64,000 bases of DNA from Clostridiaceae bacterium Marseille-Q3526 (GCA_018223375.1 JAGTTS010000005.1:65001-129000), one strand, 5' to 3'. Shown: positions 16,351 to 25,877, counted from the stretch's first letter. Notes: generated by a model from the sequence alone, not told the origin. Numbers and translations: made by a program.

Positions 16351-18894
16351 CTATTTGGCTACTTCTTTGTAGGAGGCGTGCTGTTCCAGAGCTTCCGACA
16401 TTCTGGCCATCTGGGACAGATCTCCGATGAGAATGACGCCGCACAGACGGTTGTTCAGGAAGTAGAATTTTCTGTACTGCTCCTTGCCCATATCTTTAAA
16501 TTCTACGGTCTTATAGAGGAGATTCGGATTCTTTCCATTGTCTCCGGCAGCGTAGAGGGAGGTGTTCATGCCGTTAAAGGTAAGAGCGGAGGAAACCGGG
16601 CGGTATTCCAGATCGTCGCCTGCCGCGTTGGCTCCAGCGACGCGGCCCTGCTCGGAGGCCTCCGGCCAGATGGCGAAGTTAGCCCCCTTGTATTCAGCGC
16701 AGTCTCCGCAGGCGTAGATGTGTTTCATTCCCGTCTCCATCCGGCTGTTTACAACTACTGCCTTCTCTGTTTTAAGGCCCATTTCCTGAGCCAGGCCTGT
16801 GTTGGCGCGGACACCGGCAGATACGATGACAAGATCGGCCGGGAACGTCTCTCCTGATGAAAGAGAAACGCCGCTTACAGCGCCTGACTCGTCTCCGTCG
16901 ATAGAAGAGATGGAGACACCGGTATGGATGGCAATGCCGTTTTTCCGGCTGATTTCCTCCAGAATCGATCCTGCCGTGGCGTCCAGCTGGCGTCCCATCA
17001 GCATGGGGGCAGCTTCCAGAACCGTGACGGAAAGTCCTGCCTTTTTAAGCTCCCAGGCCGCCTCCAGGCCCAGCACGCCGCCGCCGATGACAACGGCATT
17101 TTTAGAGCGTTTTAACAGTCCGGATATCTTTTCTACATCGCTGATGCGGCGGACGGCGATGACCTGCTCTCTGCCGCTTCCAGGAATCGGCGGAATGAAG
17201 CATTCGCTGCCCAGGGCGTAAATCAGGCGGGTGAAGTGGATCTGGCTTCCGTCGTCCAGGATCACCTCAGATTTTTCTGTATTGACAGAGACCACGGTTC
17301 TGCCAAGTATCTGGCAGATATCGTTTTCCTCATACCAGCTCTCAGGCTCCACGGCAATCTGCTCTGCAGTCAGGGAAGCCAGCATGGTTTTCGTCAGCAT
17401 AGGACGATTGTAGGAGGCGCAGGACTCGTTGGAGATCATGACAACGGTTCCCGTCTTATCCCGTTCCCGGATGGCCTTGGCCGCGTTCAGGCCGGCGATA
17501 CCGTTTCCAAGGATAACGTAGTATTCCTTCGTGTTGTTGGAGAAGGAATTCTCCTCTATGTCAGCCGGAACGAAGTTCTCCTTGCCGACGCCGCATACAG
17601 GGCAGATCTCCAGGGAAGAATCAAAGATTTCGCCGCAGACGAGACATTTCACCAGAGTTCTGGCGCCTGTTTTTTTCGGCTTGCAGGCTTCGATATTCAG
17701 TACGCGGCAGCCAAACTGGTAGCCATACTCGTAGGCGCCCACCAGATCGGAACGGCTTGGCTTAAAGCGTACCCGGAATCCCTCGTCCACCTTCATGCGG
17801 AGCTGTTTTAAGCGCTCTAAAATGTGGGGAACTCCCTCGCCGCTCCAGCCGTAGCTTCCGAAGGCTCCGGCAAATTTGCCGCCGTGGGTTCCTGCAAACA
17901 TAGAGAGAGTCAGCTCCCAGATAGGAGCCAGAGCCTCGCCGAGAATGGTAGGCGTACCGAACAGGATACCGTCGGCAAAGAGAAGCTCCTGTTCCACAGC
18001 GGCCTTGTCCGCCTCCACCATATCGTAGGAGCGCACGTCAATATCGCCGCTGTCCTTCACTCCCTCTGCAATTTTCTCCGCCAGCTCTTTCGTATAGCCG
18101 TAGGCGCTTACATAGGGGATGATAACCGTTTTTTTAGGATTGGGATTGATCACAGTGGACCATTCCTCGTATTTCTGCATGATCGTTTTAATGGAGTCTG
18201 TCGTGTCGAGAACCGGGCCATGTCCGGTGCAGATCATGGAAATATCCATGGTTTTCACCCGGTTTAAGGCCTTCAGCATAAAGGGCTTAAACGGTCCAAT
18301 AATGCAGTCGTAATAATATTTGGCAGCCTTCAGGTAGTCCGCCTGGCTGGGAACCGTGCTGGCCAGCACGCCGGCATGGGCGTAGTGGGATCCGAAGGAA
18401 TCGCAGGTTACTAAGATCTGCTCCTCCTCAATAAAGGTATACATGGTATCCGGCCAGTGGAGATTCGGAACGATCAAAAACTGCAGAGTTTTATTTCCAA
18501 TCTCCATTCGCTGGTGATCCTTGACAGGAATGCTGACAAAATCGCGGTTTACAATTTCCTTTAAAAAGCCGATGGCGCAGCCGGTAGCCAGAATTTTCAT
18601 CTGCGGGCTTAAATCCAGCAGCTTTTCAACGCTTCCCGCATGATCCGGCTCCGTATGGCTGACTACCAGATAGTCGATGCTGTGAACGTCCACGATTTCC
18701 TTCAGCTTTTCAACGTAGTCCTCAAAAAACTTCGCCTTGGCAGTCTCGAACAGGATCGTCTTGTCGCCGGCTTTCAGAACGTAGGAGTTGTAGGTGGTTC
18801 CAAACTCTGTGTACATGATGATGTCAAAGACGCGGAGATTCTCGTCTGTGACGCCGGTCCAGTAGAAATCGTCTCTCAGTTTTACCATATGCAT
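16351..18894 (-). CDS. Class F flavodiiron protein: diiron-flavodoxin-rubredoxin-NADH oxidoreductase fusion
   Basis: This is a single-chain oxygen (or NO) reductase that takes electrons from NAD(P)H. The metallo-beta-lactamase-like diiron domain (about 1-250) has HTEPDH (H80, E82, D84, H85), H146, D165 and TGHGPV. The flavodoxin domain (about 255-400) follows. A short-spaced rubredoxin has C417-x2-C420 and C431-x2-C434, and then a FAD-dependent rubredoxin reductase starts near ILGNGIAGLNAAKAI. The order matches clostridial class F enzymes described as NADH:O2 oxidoreductases. The ATG at 18894 has AGGAGA 8 nt upstream; the longer frame to 18948 lacks a site. It is monocistronic and protects an anaerobe from oxygen. 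Confidence 0.95.
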   Translation of the reverse strand: MHMVKLRDDFYWTGVTDENLRVFDIIMYTEFGTTYNSYVLKAGDKTILFETAKAKFFEDYVEKLKEIVDVHSIDYLVVSHTEPDHAGSVEKLLDLSPQMKILATGCAIGFLKEIVNRDFVSIPVKDHQRMEIGNKTLQFLIVPNLHWPDTMYTFIEEEQILVTCDSFGSHYAHAGVLASTVPSQADYLKAAKYYYDCIIGPFKPFMLKALNRVKTMDISMICTGHGPVLDTTDSIKTIMQKYEEWSTVINPNPKKTVIIPYVSAYGYTKELAEKIAEGVKDSGDIDVRSYDMVEADKAAVEQELLFADGILFGTPTILGEALAPIWELTLSMFAGTHGGKFAGAFGSYGWSGEGVPHILERLKQLRMKVDEGFRVRFKPSRSDLVGAYEYGYQFGCRVLNIEACKPKKTGARTLVKCLVCGEIFDSSLEICPVCGVGKENFVPADIEENSFSNNTKEYYVILGNGIAGLNAAKAIRERDKTGTVVMISNESCASYNRPMLTKTMLASLTAEQIAVEPESWYEENDICQILGRTVVSVNTEKSEVILDDGSQIHFTRLIYALGSECFIPPIPGSGREQVIAVRRISDVEKISGLLKRSKNAVVIGGGVLGLEAAWELKKAGLSVTVLEAAPMLMGRQLDATAGSILEEISRKNGIAIHTGVSISSIDGDESGAVSGVSLSSGETFPADLVIVSAGVRANTGLAQEMGLKTEKAVVVNSRMETGMKHIYACGDCAEYKGANFAIWPEASEQGRVAGANAAGDDLEYRPVSSALTFNGMNTSLYAAGDNGKNPNLLYKTVEFKDMGKEQYRKFYFLNNRLCGVILIGDLSQMARMSEALEQHASYKEVAK

Positions 18895-19182
18895 AAGTGA
18901 TTCTCCTTTTCTCGCAGTCAAGAACCGCGTAGAGCGTTCTTGAACCATATAGTTAAAAAAATATCAATCTATAATAAAAATGATTACTGATATTATTATA
19001 CTCTAAAACCGACGCATGGTAAAGAGCTTTTTTATATTGTGGTAAGAAAACCGCCAAATATGCAAAAAGTTCTTTGGAAGAGGGAAGATTCCTGTTTTCT
19101 GTATCCAGACAGATCGTGTATAATGGACTTATATAGGCCTGGTCTGCTGTGGCCATGGCTTGAAGAAAGAGAGGATACGGGG

Positions 19183-20256
19183 ATGAGAAGAGACAAAATA
19201 ACGGCGGCAGCTTTTGCGGCAGCGGCGGTTCTGATGTTCAGCGGCTGCTCGGGCAGGCAGGAAGAGACGGCGGTGGAGACAGCAGAGGAAACTGCGGCAG
19301 AAACAGAGGCTGTGGAGAGTTCAGGGGAGGCGGAGGCTGAGAGCGCCAAGGAGAGCGGGCCTGAGGAACTTGTTATTTATGACGATACGGAGCAGGCGGA
19401 TGACGGTCTGACCTTTGACGATCTGAAAAATATTCAGTTTGTATTTTCCAGCGGAGCCGGGGGATGGTCTACGCTTTTAGATATCCGGCCGGACGGAAGC
19501 TTTGAGGGAGAATACTTTGATTCTGATATGGGCAGCACGGGAGAGGGATATCCCAACGGAACGGTTTATCTCTGCGATTTTAAAGGGCGGTTTACTGAGC
19601 CTGAAAAGATAGACGAACACACCTATGCCGTAAAAATTGCTTCCATGGAATATAAGCAGGAGGCGGGGACCAGAGAAATAAAAGACAGTATTTTGTACGA
19701 GTATACGGACGTTTACGGCCTGGACGGGGCGGACAGGATTCTCATTCATCTGCCTGGAACGCCTCTGGAATCTCTGTCAGAGGAGCTCAGAAGCTGGATT
19801 GGATATTATGACTTGTCGGCAGCGGAGGAAACAGAATTATCCTTCTATGTGCTGGACAATGAAAAGGAGCAGTTAGGATTCAGAGGCTGGGACAGCTTTC
19901 AGGGCGTCAGAGACTTTATTGAAAATACAGAAAAGTGGACGTCAAAGCTGGAGGAGGAGCTGGAGACAGACAGTTCCCTGACGCAGACAGATCTAAACAG
20001 CAAGAGCCAGGAGATCTATGAATTGTGGGATTCTGCCCTGAATCAGCTGTGGGATGTTTTGGAGAAGTCGAAAACCAGCCAGGAAATGGAAAAACTGCTC
20101 AGCGAACAGAGACAGTGGATTAAGCAGAAGGAAGCGGCGGCGGAAGACGCCGGAGCGGCCTATGAGGGAAGAACCCTGCAGTCTATGGCAGTCAGCCAGA
20201 AGGCGGCGGAGCTTACGAAGGAACGAGTATATGAGCTTTTGGAATATCTGGATTAG
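19183..20256 (+). CDS. Lipoprotein with LprI-like (DUF1311) C-terminal domain
   Basis: This surface lipoprotein of 357 residues starts at the ATG at 19183 (GAGAGGA 7 nt upstream), with a lipobox VLMFSGC at residues 16-22. A Glu/Ala-rich low-complexity linker follows (about 23-60). The central domain is not recognised. The C-terminal 100 residues resemble LprI/DUF1311 domains (WDSALNQLWDVLEKSK, then LLSEQRQWIKQKEAAAED), some of which inhibit lysozyme. The function here is unproven. It is followed 67 bp later by the HD hydrolase. Confidence 0.75.
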   Translation: MRRDKITAAAFAAAAVLMFSGCSGRQEETAVETAEETAAETEAVESSGEAEAESAKESGPEELVIYDDTEQADDGLTFDDLKNIQFVFSSGAGGWSTLLDIRPDGSFEGEYFDSDMGSTGEGYPNGTVYLCDFKGRFTEPEKIDEHTYAVKIASMEYKQEAGTREIKDSILYEYTDVYGLDGADRILIHLPGTPLESLSEELRSWIGYYDLSAAEETELSFYVLDNEKEQLGFRGWDSFQGVRDFIENTEKWTSKLEEELETDSSLTQTDLNSKSQEIYELWDSALNQLWDVLEKSKTSQEMEKLLSEQRQWIKQKEAAAEDAGAAYEGRTLQSMAVSQKAAELTKERVYELLEYLD

Positions 20257-20323
20257 CTGACAGCAGGAAACAGAAAGAGGCAGAGGAGAGGGACAAAAGG
20301 AAAAGCGAAGGGAGAAGGACGGA

Positions 20324-20887
20324 ATGGAAGCGAGAAAGCTGATAGAAATTCTGAAAACGGCAGAGAGGCTGAAGGATACTGCGCGCCATTGCTATACGTC
20401 TAAGGGGCGCCGGGAGAGCGTGGCGGAACACAGCTGGATGATGACTCTGATGGCCTTTTTCATGCGGGATGAATTTCCAGACGCAGATATGGACAAGGTG
20501 GCGGCTATGTGCGTGATTCATGATCTGGGAGAAGCCTTTACCGGAGATATACCGGCTTTCGAAAAGACGGAGGCAGATGAGGAGAGGGAGGAGAGACTTC
20601 TTATGGAATGGGTTTCTTCCCTGCCTGATCCATACGCAGAAAAAATGAAGTCTCTTTATGAGGAGATGGCGGATCGCAGCACGCTGGAAGCTAAGATTTA
20701 TAAGGCCATTGACAGTCTGGAGGCTGTGCTGCAGCACAATCTGTCTGATTTAAGTACCTGGCTTCCCATGGAATATGAGCTGAATCAGACCTATGGGGAG
20801 GACAAGACAGCTTTTTCCGAATATATGCGGGAGCTCCGCAGGGAGGCCAGAGAGGATACGGTGAGGAAAATACGGGAGGGAAAATAG
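20324..20887 (+). CDS. HD-domain hydrolase (YfbR-like nucleotidase/phosphohydrolase)
   Basis: This 187-residue protein has the HD-superfamily metal site: His in VAEHSWMM, the HD pair in VIHDLGEAFTGDIPAFEK and a downstream Asp in IDSLEAVLQH. The family usually dephosphorylates 5'-deoxynucleotides. The ATG at 20324 has GAAGG 5 nt upstream. The stop is immediately followed by the next ATG, so the two are co-translated. Confidence 0.88.
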   Translation: MEARKLIEILKTAERLKDTARHCYTSKGRRESVAEHSWMMTLMAFFMRDEFPDADMDKVAAMCVIHDLGEAFTGDIPAFEKTEADEEREERLLMEWVSSLPDPYAEKMKSLYEEMADRSTLEAKIYKAIDSLEAVLQHNLSDLSTWLPMEYELNQTYGEDKTAFSEYMRELRREAREDTVRKIREGK

Positions 20888-21691
20888 ATGGATACCTTAA
20901 AGCAGGACGAGCTGTTCTTTTTTGAACAGCACAGAGAGGCATACTCCTTGTATGAAGCGCTTGAAGAGGAACTGATTCGGCGTTTTCCGGAGACGAGGAT
21001 ACGGGTACAGAAGACTCAGATTACGTTTTCCAACCGCCATGTCTACGCCTGCGTCTCATTTATGCGGGTAAAAAAGAAGGCGGAGCTGCCGGAGCCGTAT
21101 TTGGTGCTGACTTTGGGACTTTCCTATCCTCTGGAATCCGACCGCGCCGCAGTGCGGACAGAGCCGTATCCCGGCCGCTGGACGACGCATTTTGTTCTGA
21201 GCAGCCAGTCAGAGCTTGACGAGGAGCTGTTTGGCTGGGTGCGAGAGGCCGTGGGACTTTGCGGCGGAAAAATGAGAAGAACAGACGAAAACACTGGGAG
21301 AAAGCGCATGAAAATAGAACATATCGCCATGTATGTCAATGATTTAGAGCAGGCGAGACAATTTTTTGAAAAATATTTCGGGGGACATTCCAACGATCTG
21401 TACTGCAACAAAAAGACGGATTTCCGCTCTTATTTTATCAGCTTCGAGGACGGAGCCAGACTGGAGATCATGACGAAGCCGGGACTTGAGGACGAAGAAA
21501 AGAAGCTGGCCAGAACCGGGTATATCCACCTGGCGTTCAGCGTGGGAAGCAGAGAGGCAGTGGATCAGCTGACAGAGAGGCTGAGAGGGGACGGCTGCCA
21601 GGTTCTAAGCGGCCCCAGAACCACAGGAGACGGATATTATGAAAGCTGCGTTGTGGGGATTGAGGGCTGCCAGATCGAGATTACGGTGTAA
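20888..21691 (+). CDS. Two-domain protein: DUF5655-like N-terminus fused to VOC/glyoxalase domain
   Basis: The N-terminal half (about 1-130) resembles DUF5655 proteins, with FPETRIRVQKTQITFSNRHV and a C-terminal RWTTHFVLSSQSELDEEL. The second half begins at an internal Met (position 21308, residue 141). It is a vicinal-oxygen-chelate/glyoxalase domain (MKIEHIAMYVNDLEQARQFF, then TGYIHLAFSVGSREAVDQL and GCQIEITV). The two parts are in one frame with a short charged linker. They may be a true fusion or two genes read through, as the internal start lacks a clear ribosome binding site. The substrate is unknown. Confidence 0.8.
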   Translation: MDTLKQDELFFFEQHREAYSLYEALEEELIRRFPETRIRVQKTQITFSNRHVYACVSFMRVKKKAELPEPYLVLTLGLSYPLESDRAAVRTEPYPGRWTTHFVLSSQSELDEELFGWVREAVGLCGGKMRRTDENTGRKRMKIEHIAMYVNDLEQARQFFEKYFGGHSNDLYCNKKTDFRSYFISFEDGARLEIMTKPGLEDEEKKLARTGYIHLAFSVGSREAVDQLTERLRGDGCQVLSGPRTTGDGYYESCVVGIEGCQIEITV

Positions 21692-21706
21692 AAAAATTTA
21701 AAAAAA

Positions 21707-21749
21707 TTAGCACTCACCTCTTGACAGTGCTAATAATATGTGTTATATT
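21707..21749 (+). promoter_or_regulatory. CIRCE operator overlapping sigma-A promoter of hsp20
   Basis: TTAGCACTC-N9-CAGTGCTAA (21707-21733) matches the CIRCE heat-shock operator (TTAGCACTC-N9-GAGTGCTAA) with one mismatch. TTGACA (21721-21726), a 17-bp spacer and TATATT (21744-21749) form the promoter inside it. HrcA repression of the small heat-shock gene follows from this arrangement. Confidence 0.9.
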
Positions 21750-21918
21750 ACAGCTAGAACAAATGAAGGGGAACAAAAAGGAAGCCTGAAAGAAGGTTTC
21801 ACTTCCCAAGTTCAGATAACAGAAAAACAAGTAACAGCCTGCAGACAGCAGGCGATGATATTACAGTCCCAGCCATGAAACGGAACCGTAACATCTGAAA
21901 GGATAGGAGGTATGTTTT

Positions 21919-22368
21919 ATGTTAATGCCAAGCATTTTTGGAGAGAATTTATTTGACGATTGGATGGATTTCCCATTTGACAGGAATTTCTTCGAGGGGC
22001 GCGATCCGCTGTATGGAAAACACGCAAAGAACATTATGAAGACCGACGTCAGAGAGACGGACGATACCTACGAGCTGGATATTGACCTTCCGGGATTCAA
22101 GAAAGAGGAAGTCACGGCAGAGCTTAAGAACGGCTACATGACCATCAGCGCAGCCAAGGGCCTTGACAAGGACGAGAAGGACAAGGAAGGCAGATATATC
22201 AGAAAGGAGCGCTACAGCGGCTCCTGCAGCAGAAGCTTCTATGTAGGTGAGCAGATAAGCGAGGAGGATATTAAAGCCAGATTTGAGGACGGCATCTTAA
22301 AGATTTCCTTCCCGAAGAGAGATCAGAAGAAGATGGAAGAGAACCGCTATATTGCTATTGAAGGATAA
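21919..22368 (+). CDS. hsp20: Small heat-shock protein (Hsp20/alpha-crystallin)
   Basis: This 149-residue ATP-independent chaperone has an alpha-crystallin domain from about residue 40 (KTDVRETDDTYELDIDLPGF) and a C-terminal strand GILKISFPKRDQKK. The length is typical. The ATG at 21919 follows AGGAGG by 8 nt. The 170-nt leader from the CIRCE-controlled promoter holds no other gene. It is monocistronic with a long terminator hairpin downstream. Confidence 0.95.
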   Translation: MLMPSIFGENLFDDWMDFPFDRNFFEGRDPLYGKHAKNIMKTDVRETDDTYELDIDLPGFKKEEVTAELKNGYMTISAAKGLDKDEKDKEGRYIRKERYSGSCSRSFYVGEQISEEDIKARFEDGILKISFPKRDQKKMEENRYIAIEG

Positions 22369-22397
22369 TTGCCATCAGCGGATGAATAAGAAATAAG

Positions 22398-22477
22398 AAA
22401 ATCTATAGACCTGGCGGACAGCCGTGGAACTTTTTTGTGAAAGTTTTACTGCTGCTGCCAGGCCTATAGATTTTTTT
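22398..22477 (+). terminator. Terminator after hsp20
   Basis: A long interrupted stem (AAATCTATAG-ACCTGGC / GCCAGGC-CTATAGATTT) is followed by a run of Ts. Confidence 0.9.
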
Positions 22478-22650
22478 GCATTATTCTACTATTTTTTCTG
22501 GCTTGCCGGGATAGGTATTTTCCTGTCCTTCCGCTTCCATAAAAGAGAGAAATTATGGTATAATAGGAATACTTAGCGAGGTCTTTTCGAGCTTAGTGAA
22601 TGTGGTATAATAACTCCAAACTATATCCAAACCAGGAAGGGAATTAATCT

Positions 22651-24825
22651 ATGAATCTGGAATTTAAACCAATCAGCGCTAAAGATATTGACAGGCTGAC
22701 GCCTTTTTATATGATGCGCCGCAATAAAACCTGTGACAGCGTATTTCTGGAGAGCTTTCTCTGGAGAGAGTATTATAATGTACGGTATGCCATATGGGAG
22801 GACAGAGCCCTTCTCTGGCTGATGGAATATAAGGGACGGGTGTTTTCTGCCATGCCCCTGTGCCGTGAAGAGGATCTGAAGGAAGCGTTTCATGCATTAG
22901 AACAGTATTTTAATGAAGAGCTGGGGTATCCTCTGGTAATCAACCTGGCGGATGAGGAGGCTGTGAAGTGCCTGAATCTGCCTCCGGAGCATTATCTGGT
23001 AAAGGAAGAGGAGGGGGCCGCAGATTATATTTATTCCGCCGAGGCTCTGAAAACTCTTTCCGGAAAGAAGCTTCACAAAAAGAAAAACCATTTGAACGCT
23101 TTTAAGAGAAATTATGAGGGACGATATGAATACAGGACGCTGACCTGCGACTACATTCAGGACGTCTGGAAGTTTTTGGACCGCTGGAGAGAGAAAAAGG
23201 GAGAGGACGTGGAGGAGCACCTGGATTTTGAGGTCAGGGGCATTCACGAAATCCTCAGAAACTGCTGTTCCTTAAATATCCGCATGGGCGGTATCTACGT
23301 GGACGGGGAGCTGGAAGCGTTCTCTATCGGAAGCTATAATCCGCTGGAGCGGATGGCTGTCATCCACATTGAGAAGGCCAATCCGGAGATGCGGGGACTG
23401 TATCAGCTGATCAACCAGCAGTTCCTTTTAGAGGAATTTCCTGGAATCGAGCTGGTTAACCGGGAGGACGATCTGGGCCTGGAAGGCCTCAGAAAGGCGA
23501 AAATGTCCTACTGCCCCATTGATTTTGCTAAGAAATACCTGGTGCAGCAGATTTCCTTCGGCCAGGGAACCGGCCAGGAGAATGGCTTTGACTGGGCAGA
23601 AAAAATAGGGGTTCTGGCCGATACGGAGGAAGAGCTGACAGCGGCGCAGCTGGGAGGAATATCTGCAGACGGAAGCGCAAAAGCCGTGTGGCAGGATGGA
23701 CTCCGCTATGCAGACGAGGAGGAAAAGCAGCGCTGCCGGGAGCTGTGGCACGAGGCGTTTCCCGATGATTCTGTCGCCTTTGCCGATTATTACTATGGGG
23801 AAAAGGTGAAGGACAACAGGATTTTAGTCAAGGCGGAAGGCGGAAAACTGGTATCCATGGCCCAGCTGAATCCCTACTCCTTTGTCTGCCGGGGCAGAGA
23901 ATGGCCCGTCGATTATATTGTAGGGGTAGCTACCGCCGAAGACAGCCGCCACCGGGGCCACATGCGCTCCATTCTCAAAAAAATGCTGGAGGACATGAAT
24001 CGGGCCCATGTGCCGTTTACCTTCCTGATGCCGGCAGACGAGGCTATTTACCGGCCGTTCCAGTTCGCTTTTATCTACCGCCAGCCCAGGTTTCAGCTGA
24101 CAGAAAAGGCCCGGGAGACTTTAAGCTGCAGGCCATGCAGCAGCCGGGAGGACGCGGTTCTGGCGGCATCTTTTATGGAACAGTGGCTGAAGGAGCGGTT
24201 TGAGGCCTGGTGCCGCAGGGACGAGGCCTATGCAGCCCGTCTGATGCGGGAATTGGCCAGCGAGGACGGTATTCTGGAGTTTTTAATGGAAGAGGAAAAC
24301 GGAGAGGAGAAGCTGGCAGGCCTCCATGGCGAGTGGGGGCTTGAGAAGAGAGAACAGCGTCTTCTCTACGCAGAGGACCGTCTGGTTACCCGGGAAAAAG
24401 AGAAGGAAAAGCCTGCAATTATGGCCAGAGTGACGGATGTGGAGGCCTTTTTCCAGATGGTTTCCGGAGGAGATTCTGCCGCTGTGAGCGCAGAGCAGTC
24501 AGACGGGACCGCGAAAAAAACGGAATCAGAGCCGGACGGATATCTGGAGATTGCAGATCCATTCCTGCCCGCCTGCGCCGGACGATATGAGATTGTTACA
24601 GACAAGGCCGGAGGGGCCAGAGCGGTAAAGACAGACGAAGCGGGGGAGAAGCAGAGCAAGGAGACTCTGGCGCTCTCGATTGACGGTCTGGCCCAGTGGC
24701 TGTTCGGCTTCAGGCCTTTAAGCGAGATTGTGGCCGGGGAGGGAAGCGTGGACGGAACCGCTCTTCCGGCTTGGACAAAAGACGTGCGTCCGATAGACGG
24801 CGTATTCTTAGACGAGGTCGTGTAA
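22651..24825 (+). CDS. DUF2156 - GNAT (Eis-like) fusion acyl/aminoacyl-transferase
   Basis: The 724-residue protein joins two transferase-like folds. Residues about 1-300 resemble DUF2156, related to the C-terminal domain of lysylphosphatidylglycerol synthase (LSGKKLHKKKNHLNAFKRNY, then SIGSYNPLERMAVIHIEKAN and EDDLGLEGLRKAKMSYCP). Residues about 345-724 resemble Eis-type GNAT acetyltransferases. There the acetyl-CoA loop is SRHRGHMRSILKKML, preceded by WPVDYIVGVAT and followed by FLMPADEAIYRPFQFAF. The two halves are often separate genes. Substrates are unknown. Tandem TATAAT-type -10 elements occur upstream at about 22558 and 22608. Confidence 0.82.
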   Translation: MNLEFKPISAKDIDRLTPFYMMRRNKTCDSVFLESFLWREYYNVRYAIWEDRALLWLMEYKGRVFSAMPLCREEDLKEAFHALEQYFNEELGYPLVINLADEEAVKCLNLPPEHYLVKEEEGAADYIYSAEALKTLSGKKLHKKKNHLNAFKRNYEGRYEYRTLTCDYIQDVWKFLDRWREKKGEDVEEHLDFEVRGIHEILRNCCSLNIRMGGIYVDGELEAFSIGSYNPLERMAVIHIEKANPEMRGLYQLINQQFLLEEFPGIELVNREDDLGLEGLRKAKMSYCPIDFAKKYLVQQISFGQGTGQENGFDWAEKIGVLADTEEELTAAQLGGISADGSAKAVWQDGLRYADEEEKQRCRELWHEAFPDDSVAFADYYYGEKVKDNRILVKAEGGKLVSMAQLNPYSFVCRGREWPVDYIVGVATAEDSRHRGHMRSILKKMLEDMNRAHVPFTFLMPADEAIYRPFQFAFIYRQPRFQLTEKARETLSCRPCSSREDAVLAASFMEQWLKERFEAWCRRDEAYAARLMRELASEDGILEFLMEEENGEEKLAGLHGEWGLEKREQRLLYAEDRLVTREKEKEKPAIMARVTDVEAFFQMVSGGDSAAVSAEQSDGTAKKTESEPDGYLEIADPFLPACAGRYEIVTDKAGGARAVKTDEAGEKQSKETLALSIDGLAQWLFGFRPLSEIVAGEGSVDGTALPAWTKDVRPIDGVFLDEVV

Positions 24826-24844
24826 ATGAGGGAGAGGAGAATGG

Positions 24845-25594
24845 ATGATGGGAGAAAACTGCGCTGAGGAAAAGAAAAAGAGAGAGCTTTTAAAGAAGTG
24901 GATTCAGGAAAGCCGGAACGTGGTATTTTTCGGAGGAGCGGGAGTCTCCACAGAGAGCGGAATTCCCGATTTCAGAAGCGTGGACGGTCTTTACAATCAG
25001 GAGTATGATTATCCGCCGGAGACAATTTTGAGCCATACCTTCTATTTAAGGAAGACAGAGGAATTTTACCGTTTCTACAGAAATAAAATGCTGTTTCCGG
25101 AGGTGAAGCCCAACCGCGCCCACCTGGCCCTGGCCAGGCTGGAGCAGGAGGGAAAGGTGAGAGCTGTCATTACCCAGAACATTGACGGTCTCCACCAGGC
25201 CGCAGGGAGCCGGGAGGTGCTGGAGCTTCATGGATCCGTACACCGCAATTACTGCGAAAGATGCGGCCAGTTTTATTCCATGGAGCACATCCTCTCCTGC
25301 GAAGGAGTTCCCAAATGCAGCTGCGGCGGAGTGATCAAGCCTGATGTGGTGCTTTACGAGGAGGGACTGGACGACAGCGTGCTCTCCCGCTCGATTGAAC
25401 ATATCAGGAACGCCGACGTGCTGATTATCGGCGGAACCTCTCTGACCGTCTATCCGGCAGCCGGGCTGATTGACTATTACAGGGGAACGAAACTGGTATT
25501 AATCAATAAGTCGGCCACTTCCAGAGACAGCCAGGCAGATCTGGTCATCTGCGGCAGCGTGGGAGAGGCGTTAGCGGAGGCAGCCGGACTGTAG
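24845..25594 (+). CDS. cobB: NAD-dependent protein deacylase (sirtuin)
   Basis: This removes acyl groups from lysine using NAD+. The 249-residue protein has FFGGAGVSTESGIPDFRS for NAD binding, TQNIDGLHQ, catalytic His in LHGSVHRNYC, a zinc site formed by CERC and CSCG, and IGGTSLTVYPA near the end. It starts 20 bp after the DUF2156-GNAT acetyltransferase-like gene with GAGGAGA upstream. The pair may form an acylation/deacylation unit, which is inference from adjacency. Confidence 0.95.
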   Translation: MMGENCAEEKKKRELLKKWIQESRNVVFFGGAGVSTESGIPDFRSVDGLYNQEYDYPPETILSHTFYLRKTEEFYRFYRNKMLFPEVKPNRAHLALARLEQEGKVRAVITQNIDGLHQAAGSREVLELHGSVHRNYCERCGQFYSMEHILSCEGVPKCSCGGVIKPDVVLYEEGLDDSVLSRSIEHIRNADVLIIGGTSLTVYPAAGLIDYYRGTKLVLINKSATSRDSQADLVICGSVGEALAEAAGL

Positions 25595-25643
25595 ATAATC
25601 AGATAAGAGACGTTTTATCAGTTGAAAACAGGGAGACACAGAC

Positions 25644-25841
25644 ATGACATATGAAGTGGGAGACATTGTAAAATTGAAAAAGCCCCACCCCTGCGGCAGC
25701 AGAGAGTGGGAAATTCTCCGGGTAGGCGCCGATTTCAGGCTGAAGTGCACCGGCTGCGGCCACCAGGTGATGATGGCCCGCCCGCTGGTGGAGAAGAGCA
25801 CAAGAGGACTCCGCTCGGCAGACGGGGAAAAGAAGGCGTAA
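25644..25841 (+). CDS. DUF951 family protein
   Basis: This 65-residue protein matches the small DUF951 family common in Firmicutes (YEVGDIVKLKKPHPCGSREW at the N terminus, then FRLKCTGCGH with a CxxC, and RPLVEK). The function is unknown; nucleic-acid binding is sometimes proposed because of the compact basic fold. It follows the sirtuin by 49 bp and probably shares its transcript. Confidence 0.85.
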   Translation: MTYEVGDIVKLKKPHPCGSREWEILRVGADFRLKCTGCGHQVMMARPLVEKSTRGLRSADGEKKA

Positions 25842-25877
25842 CAGAAAGAAAAACACGGAGAAAAAGCAAAAAAGAGC

